38,336 bases of DNA from Oscillospiraceae bacterium (GTDB taxonomy: Bacteria; Bacillota; Clostridia; Oscillospirales; Acutalibacteraceae). The DNA is taken from the NCBI GenBank assembly GCA_015065645.1, contig SVPW01000021.1:1-38336 (forward strand). The letters run 5' to 3'. Under the pieces are notes generated by a model. That model ran no database searches and was not told the DNA's origin. It was given only the letters and a program-made list of their open reading frames with translations. This document shows, one piece after another, positions 1 through 10,083 of the stretch. Each line of letters starts with the position of its first letter. Position 1 is the first letter of the stretch. A program made the translations under genes and the position numbers.

Positions 1-127
1 AAGATGTTGAGCTAAAATTTAGTGTGTCGCTGATTTCTTGAACGGATTTATTTGTAGTAGTAAGAAGTGATATGGCTTTTTCACAAAGTATCTCATTGCG
101 AAATTGATTTGGTGTTTTATCAAGATG
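1..127 (-). pseudogene. AraC-family regulator fragment (DNA-binding domain), broken
   Basis: Read on the minus strand from about 127 down to 1, this stretch has an open frame containing FKKHLDKTPNQFRNE, then EKAISLLTTT and VQEISDTLNFSS. These match the linker between the two helix-turn-helix motifs, and the start of the second motif, of AraC/XylS transcription factors (usual pattern: FKK..G.TP..YR...R...A..LL....SV.EIA...GF.S..YF). The N-terminal sensor domain and first helix-turn-helix are absent because the frame runs into the oxidoreductase fragment at about 120-140. The C-terminus lies beyond the window edge. It is either a remnant left by a deletion or an assembly join. The family call rests on motif recognition only. 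Confidence 0.6.
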
Positions 128-472
128 CTTTTTGAATATAAAAACGGTATTTCTTTTGCTAAGACAAGTGCAGTGGAATTAGGTGGATTTGAAAGACGTC
201 AGTTGGTTGTTACAGGAACTAAGGGCTCGATTGAATTGAAACCGCTTGAATGGTATGTGGCCGATTCAAGTAGAATGCAAACCTACAGAAGTATTCGCAC
301 TTCATCTGAGTGGGGAGAAAAGGGTGAAGAAAATGTTTGTCCTCCTTATGATAGATATGCCAGTATGATGGAATCTTTTGCCGAGTATGTATGTGGCGAT
401 AAAGAAAACCCATACACCCTTGATTATGAATTGGAATTATACAAAACTCTTTTAAAGGCTTGTGGAGAATAA
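125..472 (+). pseudogene. Gfo/Idh/MocA family oxidoreductase, C-terminal fragment
   Basis: Encodes about 115 residues beginning MLFEYKNGISFAKTS and continuing AVELGGFERRQLVVTGTKG, then a Pro-Tyr-Asp-Arg-Tyr segment and a C-terminal LYKTLLKACGE. This is the C-terminal alpha/beta dimerisation domain of NAD(P)-dependent sugar/inositol dehydrogenases (Gfo/Idh/MocA), in which the 'KTSA.E.GG..RRQL.V.G.KG.IE..P' block is typical. The N-terminal Rossmann domain (about 200 residues) is missing: upstream of 125 the DNA reads as an AraC fragment on the other strand. There is no good ribosome binding site at 125. A TTG start at 104 is formally open but lies inside the AraC-like sequence, so I treat the gene as truncated. 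Its stop overlaps the next start (TAATG), showing that it was the upstream member of the following operon. Confidence 0.65.
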
Positions 473-1134
473 TGGTTAAAGAGGATTTATCAGTTTATCG
501 TCTAAAATACGCTGAATCAATGCTTTCTGAAAGTATGGTTTTTGACGGTGGGTCTACAGAAAAATATATACCTATATCCTTTGTGGTGTATTTAATTAAA
601 TACGGAAATAGAAATATTCTAGTAGATGCAGGATGCGATACAATGCCAGGTTTTCAAATGAGGAAATTTTATTCGCCTGCATTTGTTTTGCGAAATATAG
701 GCTTATCTGCTGAAGATATAACCGATGTTATAGTAACTCATTCCCACCACGACCATATTGAAGCTGTAAAACATTTTAGTAATGCAGTAGTTCATATATC
801 TAAATCTGAATACGAAAGCGGAAAGAAATATATTCCAAATGATTTTGAAATTTCGACATTTAAAGATGAATATAGTATTTGTTCGCAAATCAAGATTTTG
901 GAGTGGGCGGGACATTCGAAAGGTTCCTCAATAGTTGAAATAAAAACGCAGGATACGATACATATCCTTGCGGGTGATGAATGTTATACCAATGCAAATA
1001 TAGAAAATAAGATTTGCACAGGATTGTTTTTTAATAAAGAAAAATCTAATTTATTCATAAAAAAATATAGTAATAAAAAATACCGTGTGCACACCTGCCA
1101 CGACATATCTTTAAAAACAGAAAGGATAATATAA
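472..1134 (+). CDS. MBL-fold metallo-hydrolase (lactonase-like)
   Basis: 220 residues with the metallo-beta-lactamase zinc motif THSHHDH at about 89-95, a further His at 148 (WAGHSKG), the bridging Asp at 169 (LAGDECY) and a late His at 210 (HTCHD). Together these give a full set of binuclear metal ligands. Spacing and size resemble the AiiA/AttM N-acyl-homoserine-lactone lactonase and related small hydrolase subfamily, but the substrate cannot be read from sequence. Given its place after a sugar-dehydrogenase fragment and before a quinone oxidoreductase, a sugar-lactone hydrolase role is as plausible as lactone quenching. The ATG at 472 overlaps the previous stop by one base, indicating translational coupling. 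A longer in-frame start at 460 lies inside the upstream gene and is less likely. Confidence 0.8.
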   Translation: MVKEDLSVYRLKYAESMLSESMVFDGGSTEKYIPISFVVYLIKYGNRNILVDAGCDTMPGFQMRKFYSPAFVLRNIGLSAEDITDVIVTHSHHDHIEAVKHFSNAVVHISKSEYESGKKYIPNDFEISTFKDEYSICSQIKILEWAGHSKGSSIVEIKTQDTIHILAGDECYTNANIENKICTGLFFNKEKSNLFIKKYSNKKYRVHTCHDISLKTERII

Positions 1135-1135
1135 A

Positions 1136-2119
1136 ATGAAAGCAATACTTGTAAATGATGATAGAAGTCTTCGTTGGGATAATGTCCCAAATCCGGTTTT
1201 GGGTAATGATGATTGCCTTGTAAAAATAGAAGCAGCAGCTCTTAACCGTGCAGATCTTATGCAAAGAGAGGGTGATTATCCGCCTCCTCCGGGTTGTCCT
1301 GAATGGATGGGTTTAGAGATTGCGGGAACTATTGTTGAAATTGCAGACGGTGCAAAGGAAAAATCCAATTGGAAAATAGGTGATAAGGTTTGCGCTTTGC
1401 TTGGCGGCGGAGGTTATGCCGAATATGCAAACATTAAGTACGATATGCTTATGCCTGTACCCAAAAACTGCTCTATGGTAGAAGCGGCTGCTATTCCCGA
1501 AGCCTTTGCAACAGCTTATCTTAACCTTTTTATAGAGGGTAATATTAAGGCAGGCGATACCTTACTTATGAATGCAGGTGCCTCGGGTCTTGCTTCGGTT
1601 ATCGTTCCTATGGCAAAGGCATTTGGTGTTAGGGTTATCACAACCGTTTTAACCAAAGAAATAGCCGAAAACATCAAGCATCTTAATGCAGATAGGGTAG
1701 TAGCAACCAATGAAGAGGATATCGTGGCCGTATTAAAGGAAGAGCTTGATAACGGCCATCCTGTTGATGTTGCTATCGATTGCTTGGGCGGTGAGATAAT
1801 GGGTAAATGTATTCATTATTTACGTCACGGCGCTCGTTGGATAATGATTGCAGCGTTAGCTGGTCAGAAAACCGAAATTGACCTTAAAAATATTTATGTA
1901 AGAAATGTTCGTATAATCGGTTCAACTCTTCGCTCCCGTACACCCGAAGTTAAGGCTCAAATACTTGCAAGTCTTGTTCGTGATGTATGGCCTAAGGTTG
2001 AAACAGGTGAGGTTAAGCCCACAATTTATAAGGTACTACCCATACAGCAGGCCGAAGAAGCCCACGATATCCTTTATAAAGGAAAGAATATCGGAAAAGT
2101 AGTGCTTACTGTTGGATGA
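1136..2119 (+). CDS. Zinc-independent quinone oxidoreductase (PIG3-like MDR family)
   Basis: 327 residues of the medium-chain dehydrogenase/reductase superfamily. The N-terminal block NRADLMQREGDYPPPPG followed by GLEIAGTI is characteristic of the PIG3/TP53I3-type NAD(P)H:quinone oxidoreductases. The nucleotide-binding stretch is NAGASGLASVIVPMAKAFG (about 146-164). There is no catalytic-zinc GHE motif and no structural four-cysteine lobe, so zinc-independent quinone or enone reduction is expected. The start codon is one base after the preceding stop, so it is probably co-transcribed with the hydrolase. Transcription ends at the hairpin at 2183-2229. The physiological electron acceptor is not evident. 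Confidence 0.88.
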   Translation: MKAILVNDDRSLRWDNVPNPVLGNDDCLVKIEAAALNRADLMQREGDYPPPPGCPEWMGLEIAGTIVEIADGAKEKSNWKIGDKVCALLGGGGYAEYANIKYDMLMPVPKNCSMVEAAAIPEAFATAYLNLFIEGNIKAGDTLLMNAGASGLASVIVPMAKAFGVRVITTVLTKEIAENIKHLNADRVVATNEEDIVAVLKEELDNGHPVDVAIDCLGGEIMGKCIHYLRHGARWIMIAALAGQKTEIDLKNIYVRNVRIIGSTLRSRTPEVKAQILASLVRDVWPKVETGEVKPTIYKVLPIQQAEEAHDILYKGKNIGKVVLTVG

Positions 2120-2182
2120 TATTTTATGTAATATATTATGTTATCTACCTATTATATAATATAAATAACGATTAAATTATTC

Positions 2183-2229
2183 GCTAACCATTTGTTGTGA
2201 TTTTAATTGCAATAAATGGTTAGCTTTTT
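2183..2229 (+). terminator. Rho-independent terminator of the first operon
   Basis: GCTAACCATTTGTTG (2183-2197) pairs with CAATAAATGGTTAGC (2210-2224) over 15 positions with a single G-U, loop of 12, followed by five T. It separates the operon ending at 2119 from the rpoB promoter. Confidence 0.9.
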
Positions 2230-2291
2230 GTATTTAAAAAGCAAATAAGCAATCACTTTTCCATTATTTTGAAAAAAATTAAAATTTACTC

Positions 2292-2320
2292 TTGACTAAG
2301 TGAAAAAATTAGTATATAAT
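2292..2320 (+). promoter_or_regulatory. SigA-type promoter of rpoB
   Basis: TTGACT (2292-2297), a 17-base spacer and a perfect TATAAT (2315-2320). Transcription would start near 2327, giving a leader of about 134 bases before rpoB. Confidence 0.85.
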
Positions 2321-2326
2321 AATGAC

Positions 2327-2460
2327 TTACTGATAATGATGGGGGAAAGTGCGCTTTTTTGAAGGTATCCCTTCATTCAAATTGCACAAAAACCACTCAT
2401 TATGTCGCTCTTGCGGTTGTAAAACAGCCGTAAAATATATGGAGGAGTGATTGTAAACCT
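2327..2460 (+). promoter_or_regulatory. Structured 5' leader of rpoB
   Basis: The leader can fold into a nested structure. ATAATGA (2333-2339) pairs with TCATTAT (2397-2403), GTGC (2349-2352) with GCAC (2384-2387), and TGAAGG (2360-2365) with CCTTCA (2370-2375) around a four-base loop. A second stem-loop, CGGTTGT (2414-2420) with ACAGCCG (2424-2430), lies just before the ribosome binding site GGAGGAG (2441-2447). There is no T-tract after any stem, so translational control or protein binding is more likely than termination. I do not recognise it as a named RNA family. Confidence 0.5.
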
Positions 2461-5400
2461 ATGGAGCCAAATAAAATGGTAAAAGAAGTCCAGATGGGTA
2501 AAAACACTCGTATGACATTCTCGAAAATCAATGAAGTTATTGATATGCCAAACCTCATTGAAATTCAGAAAGATTCATACAACTGGTTCGTTACAGAAGG
2601 ACTGCGTGAGGTATTCAAGGATATGTCGGCTATCACCGATTACAGCGGAAACCTCGTATTGAGCTTTATTGACTATCGTCTTGATTCTCAGCCCAAATAC
2701 GATGTAACCGAATGTAAGGCAAGGGATACCAACTATGCCGCACCTCTTCATGTTACCGCCAGACTGCTCAACAAAGAGACAGGTGAGATTAAAGAAAGCG
2801 AAGTTTATATGGGTGATTTCCCATTGATGACTGATTCCGGTACCTTTATTATAAACGGTGCCGAGCGTGCTATCGTTTCTCAGCTTGTAAGGTCACCAGG
2901 TGTTTATTTTGAGGGCACTATTGACACCAAAACAGGTAAACCTCTCTTTTCTTCAACCATTATCCCTAACCGTGGTGCGTGGCTTGAATATGAAACCGCT
3001 ATCAGCGATGCACTCTATGTTCGTATTGATAAAAACCGTAAGTTGCCGATAACTACATTTATCCGTGCACTCGGTTATAATTCAAATCAGGATATTCGTG
3101 AGGCAATCGGTGAAGAGGAGCGTTTACTTGCTACATTTGATGTTGATGAAACCAAAAACACCGAAGATGCTCTTGTAGAGGTATATAAAAAACTGCGTCC
3201 AAATGAGCCTGTTACCATTGAGGGTGCTAAGACCTATCTTGAACAGCTCTTCTTTGATGCACACCGTTATGACCTTTCAAGAGTTGGCCGTTATAAATAT
3301 AATAAAAAGCTTGCTCTTGCAAAGCGTATCAGGGGTAGAGTAGTATCCCGTGATGTTGTTGATCCTATGACCGGTGAAATTTTGGCACAGGCAGGGGAGA
3401 AGCTTAATAAAGATTTAGCAGAGCGCATTGAGCGCTGTGGTGTATCATCTGTATATATCACCCTTGCTGAACATGATAACATGGAGCTCAAGGTTCTTTC
3501 CAACGGTATGGTTAACCTTTCTGATTTTGTTGATTTCTCTGCTGAGGAGCTTTCTGAGCTTGACCGTGAGGGTATCAATGAAATGGTTTCCTTTGAATGG
3601 CTTAAAAGCATCCTTGAGATGAATGAGTCTAAAGAGGAAATTCGTGCAGCACTTTTAGAGCATTGTGATGATCTTATTCCAAAGCACATCACCGTTGATG
3701 ATATTTTAGCTACCGTAAACTATTTTATAGGTCTTCCTTACGGAGTGGGCAATGTTGATGATATTGACCACCTTGGCAACCGCCGTATCCGTTCTGTTGG
3801 TGAGCTTTTGCAGAACCAGTTCCGCATTGGCTTCTCACGTATGGAGCGTGTTATCCGTGAAAAGATGACATTGCAATCTCAGGATTCTGAAAATATCACT
3901 CCTGTTTCTATTATAAATAACCGTCCTGTAACAGCCGCAATTAAGGAGTTCTTCGGTTCTTCTCCGCTGTCACAGTTTATGGATCAAACCAACCCGCTTT
4001 CTGAGCTTACTCATAAGCGTCGTTTGTCAGCTCTTGGTCCCGGCGGTCTTTCTCGTGACCGTGCATCCTTCGAAGTTCGTGACGTTCACTACACCCATTA
4101 CGGCCGTATGTGTCCTATTGAAACTCCTGAAGGTCCTAATATCGGTCTTATCTCCTATCTTGCTACCTATGCAAAGATTAATAAGTATGGCTTTATTGAA
4201 GCCCCCTTCCGTCCTATAGACAAAGCAACAGGCCGTGTGCTTGATGATGTTGTTTATATGACTGCCGATGAAGAGGACGAGTATATCGTAGCTCAGGCAA
4301 ACGAACCTCTTAATGCAGACGGTACTTTTGCCAACGATAAGGTCCATGTTCGTTATCTTGACTCCTTCCAGGAGATTGATAAGACAAAGGCAGACTTTAT
4401 GGATGTTTCGCCTAAAATGGTAGTATCTGTTGCTACTGCTATGATTCCGTTCCTTGAGAATGACGATACCAACCGTGCACTCATGGGTTCAAACATGCAG
4501 AAGCAGGCTGTGCCGCTTCTTAAACCCGAAAATCCTGTTGTTGCAACAGGTATGGAGTATAAAGCAGCTGTTGACTCAGGTGTTGTAGTGCTTGCAAAGC
4601 GTTCCGGTACCGTTACCTATGTAAGTGCGGATGTTATTAAGGTTCGTGCTGCTAATGGCGAAATTGATGAGTATGAGCTTATTAAGTTCACCCGTTCAAA
4701 CCATGGTACTTGTATTAATCAGCGTCCTATCGTTAAGGTAGGTCAAAACATTGTGGAGAACGAAGTTATTGCTGATGGTCCCGCAACTAATACAGGTGAA
4801 ATTTCTCTTGGACGCAATGCCCTTATCGGCTTTATGACCTGGGAAGGTTATAACTATGAGGATGCTGTTCTTATTAATGAGCGTCTTGTTCGTGATGATA
4901 TTTATACCTCTATCCATATTGAGGAATATGAAATTGAATCCCGTGATACCAAGCTTGGTCCGGAGGAGATTACTCGTGACATTCCTAATGTCGGCGATGA
5001 TGCTTTAAAGGATCTTGATGAACGTGGTATTATCCGCATCGGTGCGGAGGTTTCTGCCGGTGATATTCTTGTAGGTAAGGTTACACCTAAGGGTGAAACT
5101 GAGCTTACTGCAGAAGAGCGTCTTCTTCGTGCAATCTTCGGCGAAAAGGCTCGTGAGGTTAGGGATACATCCTTGCGTGTACCCCACGGTGAATACGGAA
5201 CAATCGTTGATGTTAAGGTATTTACCCGTGAAAATTCTTCTGAGCTCAGCCCCGGTGTAAATGTTGTTGTACGCTGCTATATTGCTCAAAAGCGTAAAAT
5301 ATCTGTCGGAGATAAAATGGCAGGTCGCCACGGTAATAAGGGTGTTGTTTCCCGCATTTTACCAAGTGAGGATATGCCGTTCTTACCGGATGGTACTCCG

Positions 5401-6249
5401 CTTGATATCGTTCTTAATCCTTTGGGTGTTCCTTCCCGTATGAACATCGGTCAGGTACTTGAGGTTCACTTAGGCTATGCTGCCCGTGCTCTCGGTTGGA
5501 ATATCTGCACACCTGTATTTGACGGTGCTCACGAAGCAGATATCCGTAAGTGCTTTGAGCTTGCCGAAGAATATACTAAGAGTGATGCTTATCCCGATAA
5601 GGATTCTTCTAAGCTTGACTTCTCACGCATCACATTCAGTCAGGATGCTAAGACTCAGCTGTTTGACGGTCGTACAGGCGAACCCTTTGATAACCCTGTA
5701 ACCGTTGGTTATATGTATTATCTCAAACTGCATCACCTTGTTGATGATAAGATTCATGCTCGTTCCACAGGTCCGTATTCTCTTGTTACGCAGCAGCCAT
5801 TGGGCGGTAAAGCTCAGTTCGGTGGTCAGCGTTTCGGAGAAATGGAAGTTTGGGCACTTGAAGCTTATGGTGCTGCCTATACTCTTCAGGAAATTCTTAC
5901 TGTTAAGTCTGACGATGTTGTTGGTCGTGTTAAGACCTATGAGGCTATCGTTAAGGGTCAGAATGTTCCTAAGTCCGGCGTGCCTGAGTCATTTAAGGTT
6001 CTTATCAAGGAATTGCAGTCCTTGGGTCTTGATGTTAAGGTTCTTGACCGCAATAATGAGGAAATTGACCTTCGCCAGAATTTTGATGAGGATGATGACA
6101 TCGGTTTACCTCCTCCCGCAATGCCTGATGATTTCAATGATGGTGATCTTGACGGCTTCGGTTATGAGGACGAAAACGGTGATAGCATTGATGATGGTGA
6201 AGACGATTATTCCAATGACGATTATGATGACAACGAAGAAAATATGTAA
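2461..6249 (+). CDS. rpoB: DNA-directed RNA polymerase subunit beta
   Basis: 1262 residues, full-length RpoB. Diagnostic blocks include [11 protein letters not shown] near the N-terminus, the rifampicin-pocket region [19 protein letters not shown], the [19 protein letters not shown] block, [16 protein letters not shown], and a [13 protein letters not shown] block near the active site. The sites equivalent to E. coli D516, H526 and S531 are wild type; residue 502 is Pro where E. coli has Gln510. The C-terminus carries a strongly acidic tail of about 50 residues. The ATG at 2461 lies 13 bases after GGAGGAG, slightly far. An internal ATG at 2476 matches the usual N-terminus of relatives but has no ribosome binding site. 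rpoC follows 11 bases later. Confidence 0.98.
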   Translation: MEPNKMVKEVQMGKNTRMTFSKINEVIDMPNLIEIQKDSYNWFVTEGLREVFKDMSAITDYSGNLVLSFIDYRLDSQPKYDVTECKARDTNYAAPLHVTARLLNKETGEIKESEVYMGDFPLMTDSGTFIINGAERAIVSQLVRSPGVYFEGTIDTKTGKPLFSSTIIPNRGAWLEYETAISDALYVRIDKNRKLPITTFIRALGYNSNQDIREAIGEEERLLATFDVDETKNTEDALVEVYKKLRPNEPVTIEGAKTYLEQLFFDAHRYDLSRVGRYKYNKKLALAKRIRGRVVSRDVVDPMTGEILAQAGEKLNKDLAERIERCGVSSVYITLAEHDNMELKVLSNGMVNLSDFVDFSAEELSELDREGINEMVSFEWLKSILEMNESKEEIRAALLEHCDDLIPKHITVDDILATVNYFIGLPYGVGNVDDIDHLGNRRIRSVGELLQNQFRIGFSRMERVIREKMTLQSQDSENITPVSIINNRPVTAAIKEFFGSSPLSQFMDQTNPLSELTHKRRLSALGPGGLSRDRASFEVRDVHYTHYGRMCPIETPEGPNIGLISYLATYAKINKYGFIEAPFRPIDKATGRVLDDVVYMTADEEDEYIVAQANEPLNADGTFANDKVHVRYLDSFQEIDKTKADFMDVSPKMVVSVATAMIPFLENDDTNRALMGSNMQKQAVPLLKPENPVVATGMEYKAAVDSGVVVLAKRSGTVTYVSADVIKVRAANGEIDEYELIKFTRSNHGTCINQRPIVKVGQNIVENEVIADGPATNTGEISLGRNALIGFMTWEGYNYEDAVLINERLVRDDIYTSIHIEEYEIESRDTKLGPEEITRDIPNVGDDALKDLDERGIIRIGAEVSAGDILVGKVTPKGETELTAEERLLRAIFGEKAREVRDTSLRVPHGEYGTIVDVKVFTRENSSELSPGVNVVVRCYIAQKRKISVGDKMAGRHGNKGVVSRILPSEDMPFLPDGTPLDIVLNPLGVPSRMNIGQVLEVHLGYAARALGWNICTPVFDGAHEADIRKCFELAEEYTKSDAYPDKDSSKLDFSRITFSQDAKTQLFDGRTGEPFDNPVTVGYMYYLKLHHLVDDKIHARSTGPYSLVTQQPLGGKAQFGGQRFGEMEVWALEAYGAAYTLQEILTVKSDDVVGRVKTYEAIVKGQNVPKSGVPESFKVLIKELQSLGLDVKVLDRNNEEIDLRQNFDEDDDIGLPPPAMPDDFNDGDLDGFGYEDENGDSIDDGEDDYSNDDYDDNEENM

Positions 6250-6260
6250 CGGAGGGCATT

Positions 6261-9200
6261 ATGGAAGGAATTGAATTTGAATCAATAAAGATCGGCCTTG
6301 CATCTCCTGAGCAGATCAGAGCTTGGTCTCACGGTGAGGTTACCAAGCCGGAAACAATAAATTACCGTACCTTAAAGCCCGAAACAGGCGGTCTTTTCTG
6401 CGAACGCATTTTTGGACCTCAAAAGGACTGGGAATGTCATTGCGGAAAGTACAAGCGTATCCGCTATAAAGGTAAGGTCTGTGAACGCTGCGGTGTTGAA
6501 GTAACCCGTGCAAAGGTTCGCCGTGAGAGAATGGGTACTATTGAGCTTGCAGCTCCCGTTTCTCACATTTGGTATTTTAAGAATATCCCATCAAGGATGG
6601 GTGCTGTTCTTGATATTTCTCCCAAGGCTTTGGAGCAGGTTCTTTATTTCTCCCGTTATATCGTTACCGATCCGGGCTCTACACCGCTTGAAAAGAAGCA
6701 GTTGCTTAATGAGAGCCAGTATAATGATATGCGTGAAAAGTATGAAAATGACTTTGAAGCAGGAATGGGTGCAGAGGCTATTAAGAAGCTTCTTAGCGAA
6801 ATTGACCTTGAGGAAGCATGCCGTGAGCTTCGTGAGGAGCTTGAAGGTGCTACCGGTCAAAAGCGCATCCGTATTATTAAGCGTCTTGAGGTTTTGGATG
6901 CTTTCCGTGTTTCGGGAAATAAGCCCGAATGGATGATACTTGATGTTATCCCGGTAATTCCGCCCGATATTCGTCCTATGGTTCAGCTTGATGGTGGTCG
7001 TTTCGCTACAAGTGACCTTAATGACCTTTATCGCCGTGTTATTAACCGTAATAACCGTTTGAAGAGGCTTTTGGAGCTTCATGCTCCCGATATTATCGTT
7101 CGTAATGAGAAGCGTATGCTTCAGGAAGCTGTTGACGCTCTTATTGATAACGGTCGTCGTGGTAAGCCCGTAACAGGTCCTAATAACCGTGCTTTAAAAT
7201 CCCTTTCGGATATGTTAAAGGGTAAGCAGGGTCGTTTCCGTCAGAATCTTCTCGGTAAGCGTGTTGACTATTCAGGTCGTTCGGTTATCGTTGTAGGTCC
7301 TGAACTTCAGATGTATCAGTGCGGTCTTCCTAAGGAAATGGCATTGGAGCTCTTTAAGCCATTTGTTATGAAGCGCCTTGTTGAGACCAAGCAGGTACAG
7401 AATATAAAAACTGCCCGTAAAATGGTAGATCGTGCATCGGCTGAAATTTGGGATGCACTTGAAATGGTAATTAAGGAGCATCCTGTGCTTCTTAACCGTG
7501 CTCCTACACTTCACCGCCTTGGTATTCAGGCATTTGAGCCTGTTTTGGTTGAGGGTAAGGCTCTTAAACTTCATCCGCTTGTTTGTACAGCTTATAATGC
7601 TGACTTTGACGGTGACCAGATGGCTGTCCATGTACCGCTTTCTGCTGAGGCTCAGGCTGAGGCTCGTTTCCTTATGCTTGCAGCAAATAACCTGCTTAAA
7701 CCTTCTGATGGTAAGCCTGTTGCAGTTCCTACACAGGATATGGTTCTTGGTTCATATTATCTTACTCTTGTTAAGGCAGATGAAAAGGGCGCTAATAAAG
7801 TATTCCGCAATAAGAACGAAGCTATAATGGCTTATAATGATGATATTGTGGGCTTGCATGCTCCTATTCGTGTTCGTGTAACTGATGATGCTGGTCATAA
7901 TGCTCTTATTTGGTGTACTGTTGGTTTCCTTATCTTTAACGAATCCATTCCGCAGGATTTGGGATTTGTTGATCGTAATGATCCTGAACACCGTCTTGAT
8001 CTTGAATGGTGCTTCACTCTTAAAGATCCTTCTAAAAAGGTTGTTGAATCCAACGATGATGTTATTCAGAATAAGGTTGGTAAAAAGCAGCTTGGAAAGA
8101 TTATTGACCGTTGTATCGAACTTCACGGAACCAGTAAATCCGCTATAGTTCTTGACAATGTAAAGGCAACAGGCTTTAAGTATTCTACTAAGGGTGCTAT
8201 CACCGTTGCCGTTATAGATGCCGTTATTCCTGAGGCTAAGCGTACAATTATTGCTGATGCTGAGCGTCAGATTGATGAAATTGCAGCTTATAAGGAAATG
8301 GGTCTTTTGACCGATGAGGAAAAGAGCCAAAAGGTAATTCAGGTATGGAATGATGCTACCGAAGATGTTGCTGATGCTCTAAAGGGTAACCTTGATGAGT
8401 TTAACCCCATTTTTATGATGGCTGACTCCGGTGCCCGTGGTTCTATGAGCCAGATTCGTCAGCTTGCAGGTATGCGTGGTCTTATCGCAAATACTGCAGG
8501 TAAGGTTATTGAAGTTCCTATTCGTGCTAACTACCGTGAAGGTCTTAACGTACTTGAATACTTCATCTCCTCTCGTGGTGCTCGTAAGGGTCTTGCCGAT
8601 ACAGCGCTCCGTACAGCTGACTCGGGTTATCTTACCCGCCGTTTGGTTGACGTTGCACAGGATGTTATCGTTCGTGAGGATGATTGTGGTACCGAAGAAG
8701 GTCTTACCGTATTCGATATTAAGGATGGCAATAACATTCTTGAGCCTCTTCGTGAGCGTCTTGTTGGTAGATATTTGCTTCACGATGCCGTTAATCCTCA
8801 AACAGGTGAGATTATTTGGTTTGCTGATGATATTCCAAATATCTCAAATAGCGGTATTGTTACAGAAGCAGGTGCTAAGGCTATTGTTGATGCAGGTATT
8901 GAGCGTATAGAAATCCGTTCAAGTCTTACCTGCCACAGCTACCACGGTGTTTGCCGTAAGTGCTATGGTAGAAACCTTGCTACAAATAAGCCTGTTACAG
9001 TTGGTGAGGCTGTTGGTATCGTTGCTGCTCAGTCTATCGGTGAACCCGGTACTCAGCTTACAATGCGTACCTTCCATACCGGTGGTATCGCAAGTACTGA
9101 AGATATTACACAGGGTCTTCCCCGTGTTGAGGAATTGTTTGAGGCACGTCGTCCCAAGCATTGCGGTATAATCGCAAAAATTTCAGGTACTATCAACTTT

Positions 9201-9902
9201 ATAGAAGAGAAGAAGAGCCGTGTTGCCATGGTTACAGGTGATAACGGTGAATCTGAAAAGATACCGCTTCCTTACGGTGCTCACACACTTGTAAATGACG
9301 GTGATTATGTCAAAGCAGGTGACTCTATTGTTCCCGGTGCTAAATATCCGCAGGATATTCTTGAAGCACAGGGTGCCGGTGCTGTTCAGGAGTATATTAT
9401 TGCCGAAATTCAAAATGCTTACCGTACACAAGGTGTTGATATCAACGATAAGCATATTGAGATTATCATTCGTCAGATGATGCGTAAAAACCTCATTACA
9501 AATCCGGGCTCTACCAATTTGCTTGAGGGTCATCAGTACGAATATAAGGAAATTAAGGAAGCAAATGATGCTGTTGCTGCAAGAATTGAAGCAGGTGAAA
9601 CCGATCTCAGCTTTGCTGTATCTGCTCCTGTACTTCGTGGTATCACAAAGGCATCTTTGGCTACCGATTCATTCCTTTCGGCAGCATCCTTCCAGGAGAC
9701 TACTCGTGTTCTTACCGATGCCGCTATTAACGGTAAGGTTGACCCATTGTTCGGTCTTAAAGAAAACGTTATTATCGGTAAGCTTGTTCCTGCCGGTACA
9801 GGTATGCGTTGTGATGAAATCAATCCTATAGAAGAATTGGTTAATAATGCAAATGCAGATGAAATTGTACCTTCAGAGGAAAATGAAACCTCGGAAGCAT
9901 AA
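6261..9902 (+). CDS. rpoC: DNA-directed RNA polymerase subunit beta'
   Basis: 1213 residues. The N-terminal zinc ribbon reads [20 protein letters not shown]. The catalytic magnesium loop NADFDGDQM is at about 446-454, with Asp448/450/452 as ligands. The second zinc site ([15 protein letters not shown]) and the trigger-loop/bridge-helix region ([15 protein letters not shown]) are intact. The start is set by GGAGGG at 6251-6256 and the 11-base gap after rpoB, so the two subunits are translated from one message. A strong hairpin at 9945-9992 ends the operon. There is no L7Ae-like gene between rpoC and rpsL, unlike many Bacilli. Confidence 0.98.
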   Translation: MEGIEFESIKIGLASPEQIRAWSHGEVTKPETINYRTLKPETGGLFCERIFGPQKDWECHCGKYKRIRYKGKVCERCGVEVTRAKVRRERMGTIELAAPVSHIWYFKNIPSRMGAVLDISPKALEQVLYFSRYIVTDPGSTPLEKKQLLNESQYNDMREKYENDFEAGMGAEAIKKLLSEIDLEEACRELREELEGATGQKRIRIIKRLEVLDAFRVSGNKPEWMILDVIPVIPPDIRPMVQLDGGRFATSDLNDLYRRVINRNNRLKRLLELHAPDIIVRNEKRMLQEAVDALIDNGRRGKPVTGPNNRALKSLSDMLKGKQGRFRQNLLGKRVDYSGRSVIVVGPELQMYQCGLPKEMALELFKPFVMKRLVETKQVQNIKTARKMVDRASAEIWDALEMVIKEHPVLLNRAPTLHRLGIQAFEPVLVEGKALKLHPLVCTAYNADFDGDQMAVHVPLSAEAQAEARFLMLAANNLLKPSDGKPVAVPTQDMVLGSYYLTLVKADEKGANKVFRNKNEAIMAYNDDIVGLHAPIRVRVTDDAGHNALIWCTVGFLIFNESIPQDLGFVDRNDPEHRLDLEWCFTLKDPSKKVVESNDDVIQNKVGKKQLGKIIDRCIELHGTSKSAIVLDNVKATGFKYSTKGAITVAVIDAVIPEAKRTIIADAERQIDEIAAYKEMGLLTDEEKSQKVIQVWNDATEDVADALKGNLDEFNPIFMMADSGARGSMSQIRQLAGMRGLIANTAGKVIEVPIRANYREGLNVLEYFISSRGARKGLADTALRTADSGYLTRRLVDVAQDVIVREDDCGTEEGLTVFDIKDGNNILEPLRERLVGRYLLHDAVNPQTGEIIWFADDIPNISNSGIVTEAGAKAIVDAGIERIEIRSSLTCHSYHGVCRKCYGRNLATNKPVTVGEAVGIVAAQSIGEPGTQLTMRTFHTGGIASTEDITQGLPRVEELFEARRPKHCGIIAKISGTINFIEEKKSRVAMVTGDNGESEKIPLPYGAHTLVNDGDYVKAGDSIVPGAKYPQDILEAQGAGAVQEYIIAEIQNAYRTQGVDINDKHIEIIIRQMMRKNLITNPGSTNLLEGHQYEYKEIKEANDAVAARIEAGETDLSFAVSAPVLRGITKASLATDSFLSAASFQETTRVLTDAAINGKVDPLFGLKENVIIGKLVPAGTGMRCDEINPIEELVNNANADEIVPSEENETSEA

Positions 9903-9944
9903 TTTATGTATTTTTTGATAGAAAAATACAAGCATTAATGTGTA

Positions 9945-9996
9945 AAAAGAGCGTATTTTGTTAATTTGCTATATTGACAAATACGCTCTTTTGTGT
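9945..9996 (+). terminator. Terminator after rpoC
   Basis: AAAGAGCGTATTT on the left and AAATACGCTCTTT on the right (right arm about 9978-9992) form a stem of about 14 pairs around a loop containing ATATTGA, followed by a T-rich run. The loop and right arm also carry the -35 of the rpsL promoter. Confidence 0.85.
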
Positions 9997-10002
9997 TATC
10001 AT
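9974..10002 (+). promoter_or_regulatory. SigA-type promoter of the rpsL-rpsG-fusA operon
   Basis: TTGACA (9974-9979), 17-base spacer, TATCAT (9997-10002). The -35 box spans the loop and the first bases of the right arm of the rpoC terminator. The leader to rpsL is about 75 bases, with AAGGAGGTG at 10067-10075. Confidence 0.75.
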
Positions 10003-10083
10003 TTATTATTGTGTGGGATTGTGTTTTTATATATTTTTTAAAAATCACCCGCATTGATACTATAGCAAGGAGGTGCAACGAAT

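Noticed and set aside
104-124. TTG start at 104 for the oxidoreductase fragment
   Set aside because: These codons lie inside DNA that reads as AraC on the other strand; the oxidoreductase similarity begins only at about 125.
2120-2460. tRNA or small gene between the first operon and rpoB
   Set aside because: The region is explained by a terminator, a promoter and a leader; no cloverleaf or convincing frame was found.
3949-4020. Rifampicin resistance
   Set aside because: Asp516-, His526- and Ser531-equivalent residues are wild type; the Pro at the 510 position alone does not establish resistance.
5705-6274. 189-residue open frame inside rpoB
   Set aside because: It is a frame-shifted shadow of rpoB: low-complexity Leu/Ser/Met composition and no ribosome binding site.
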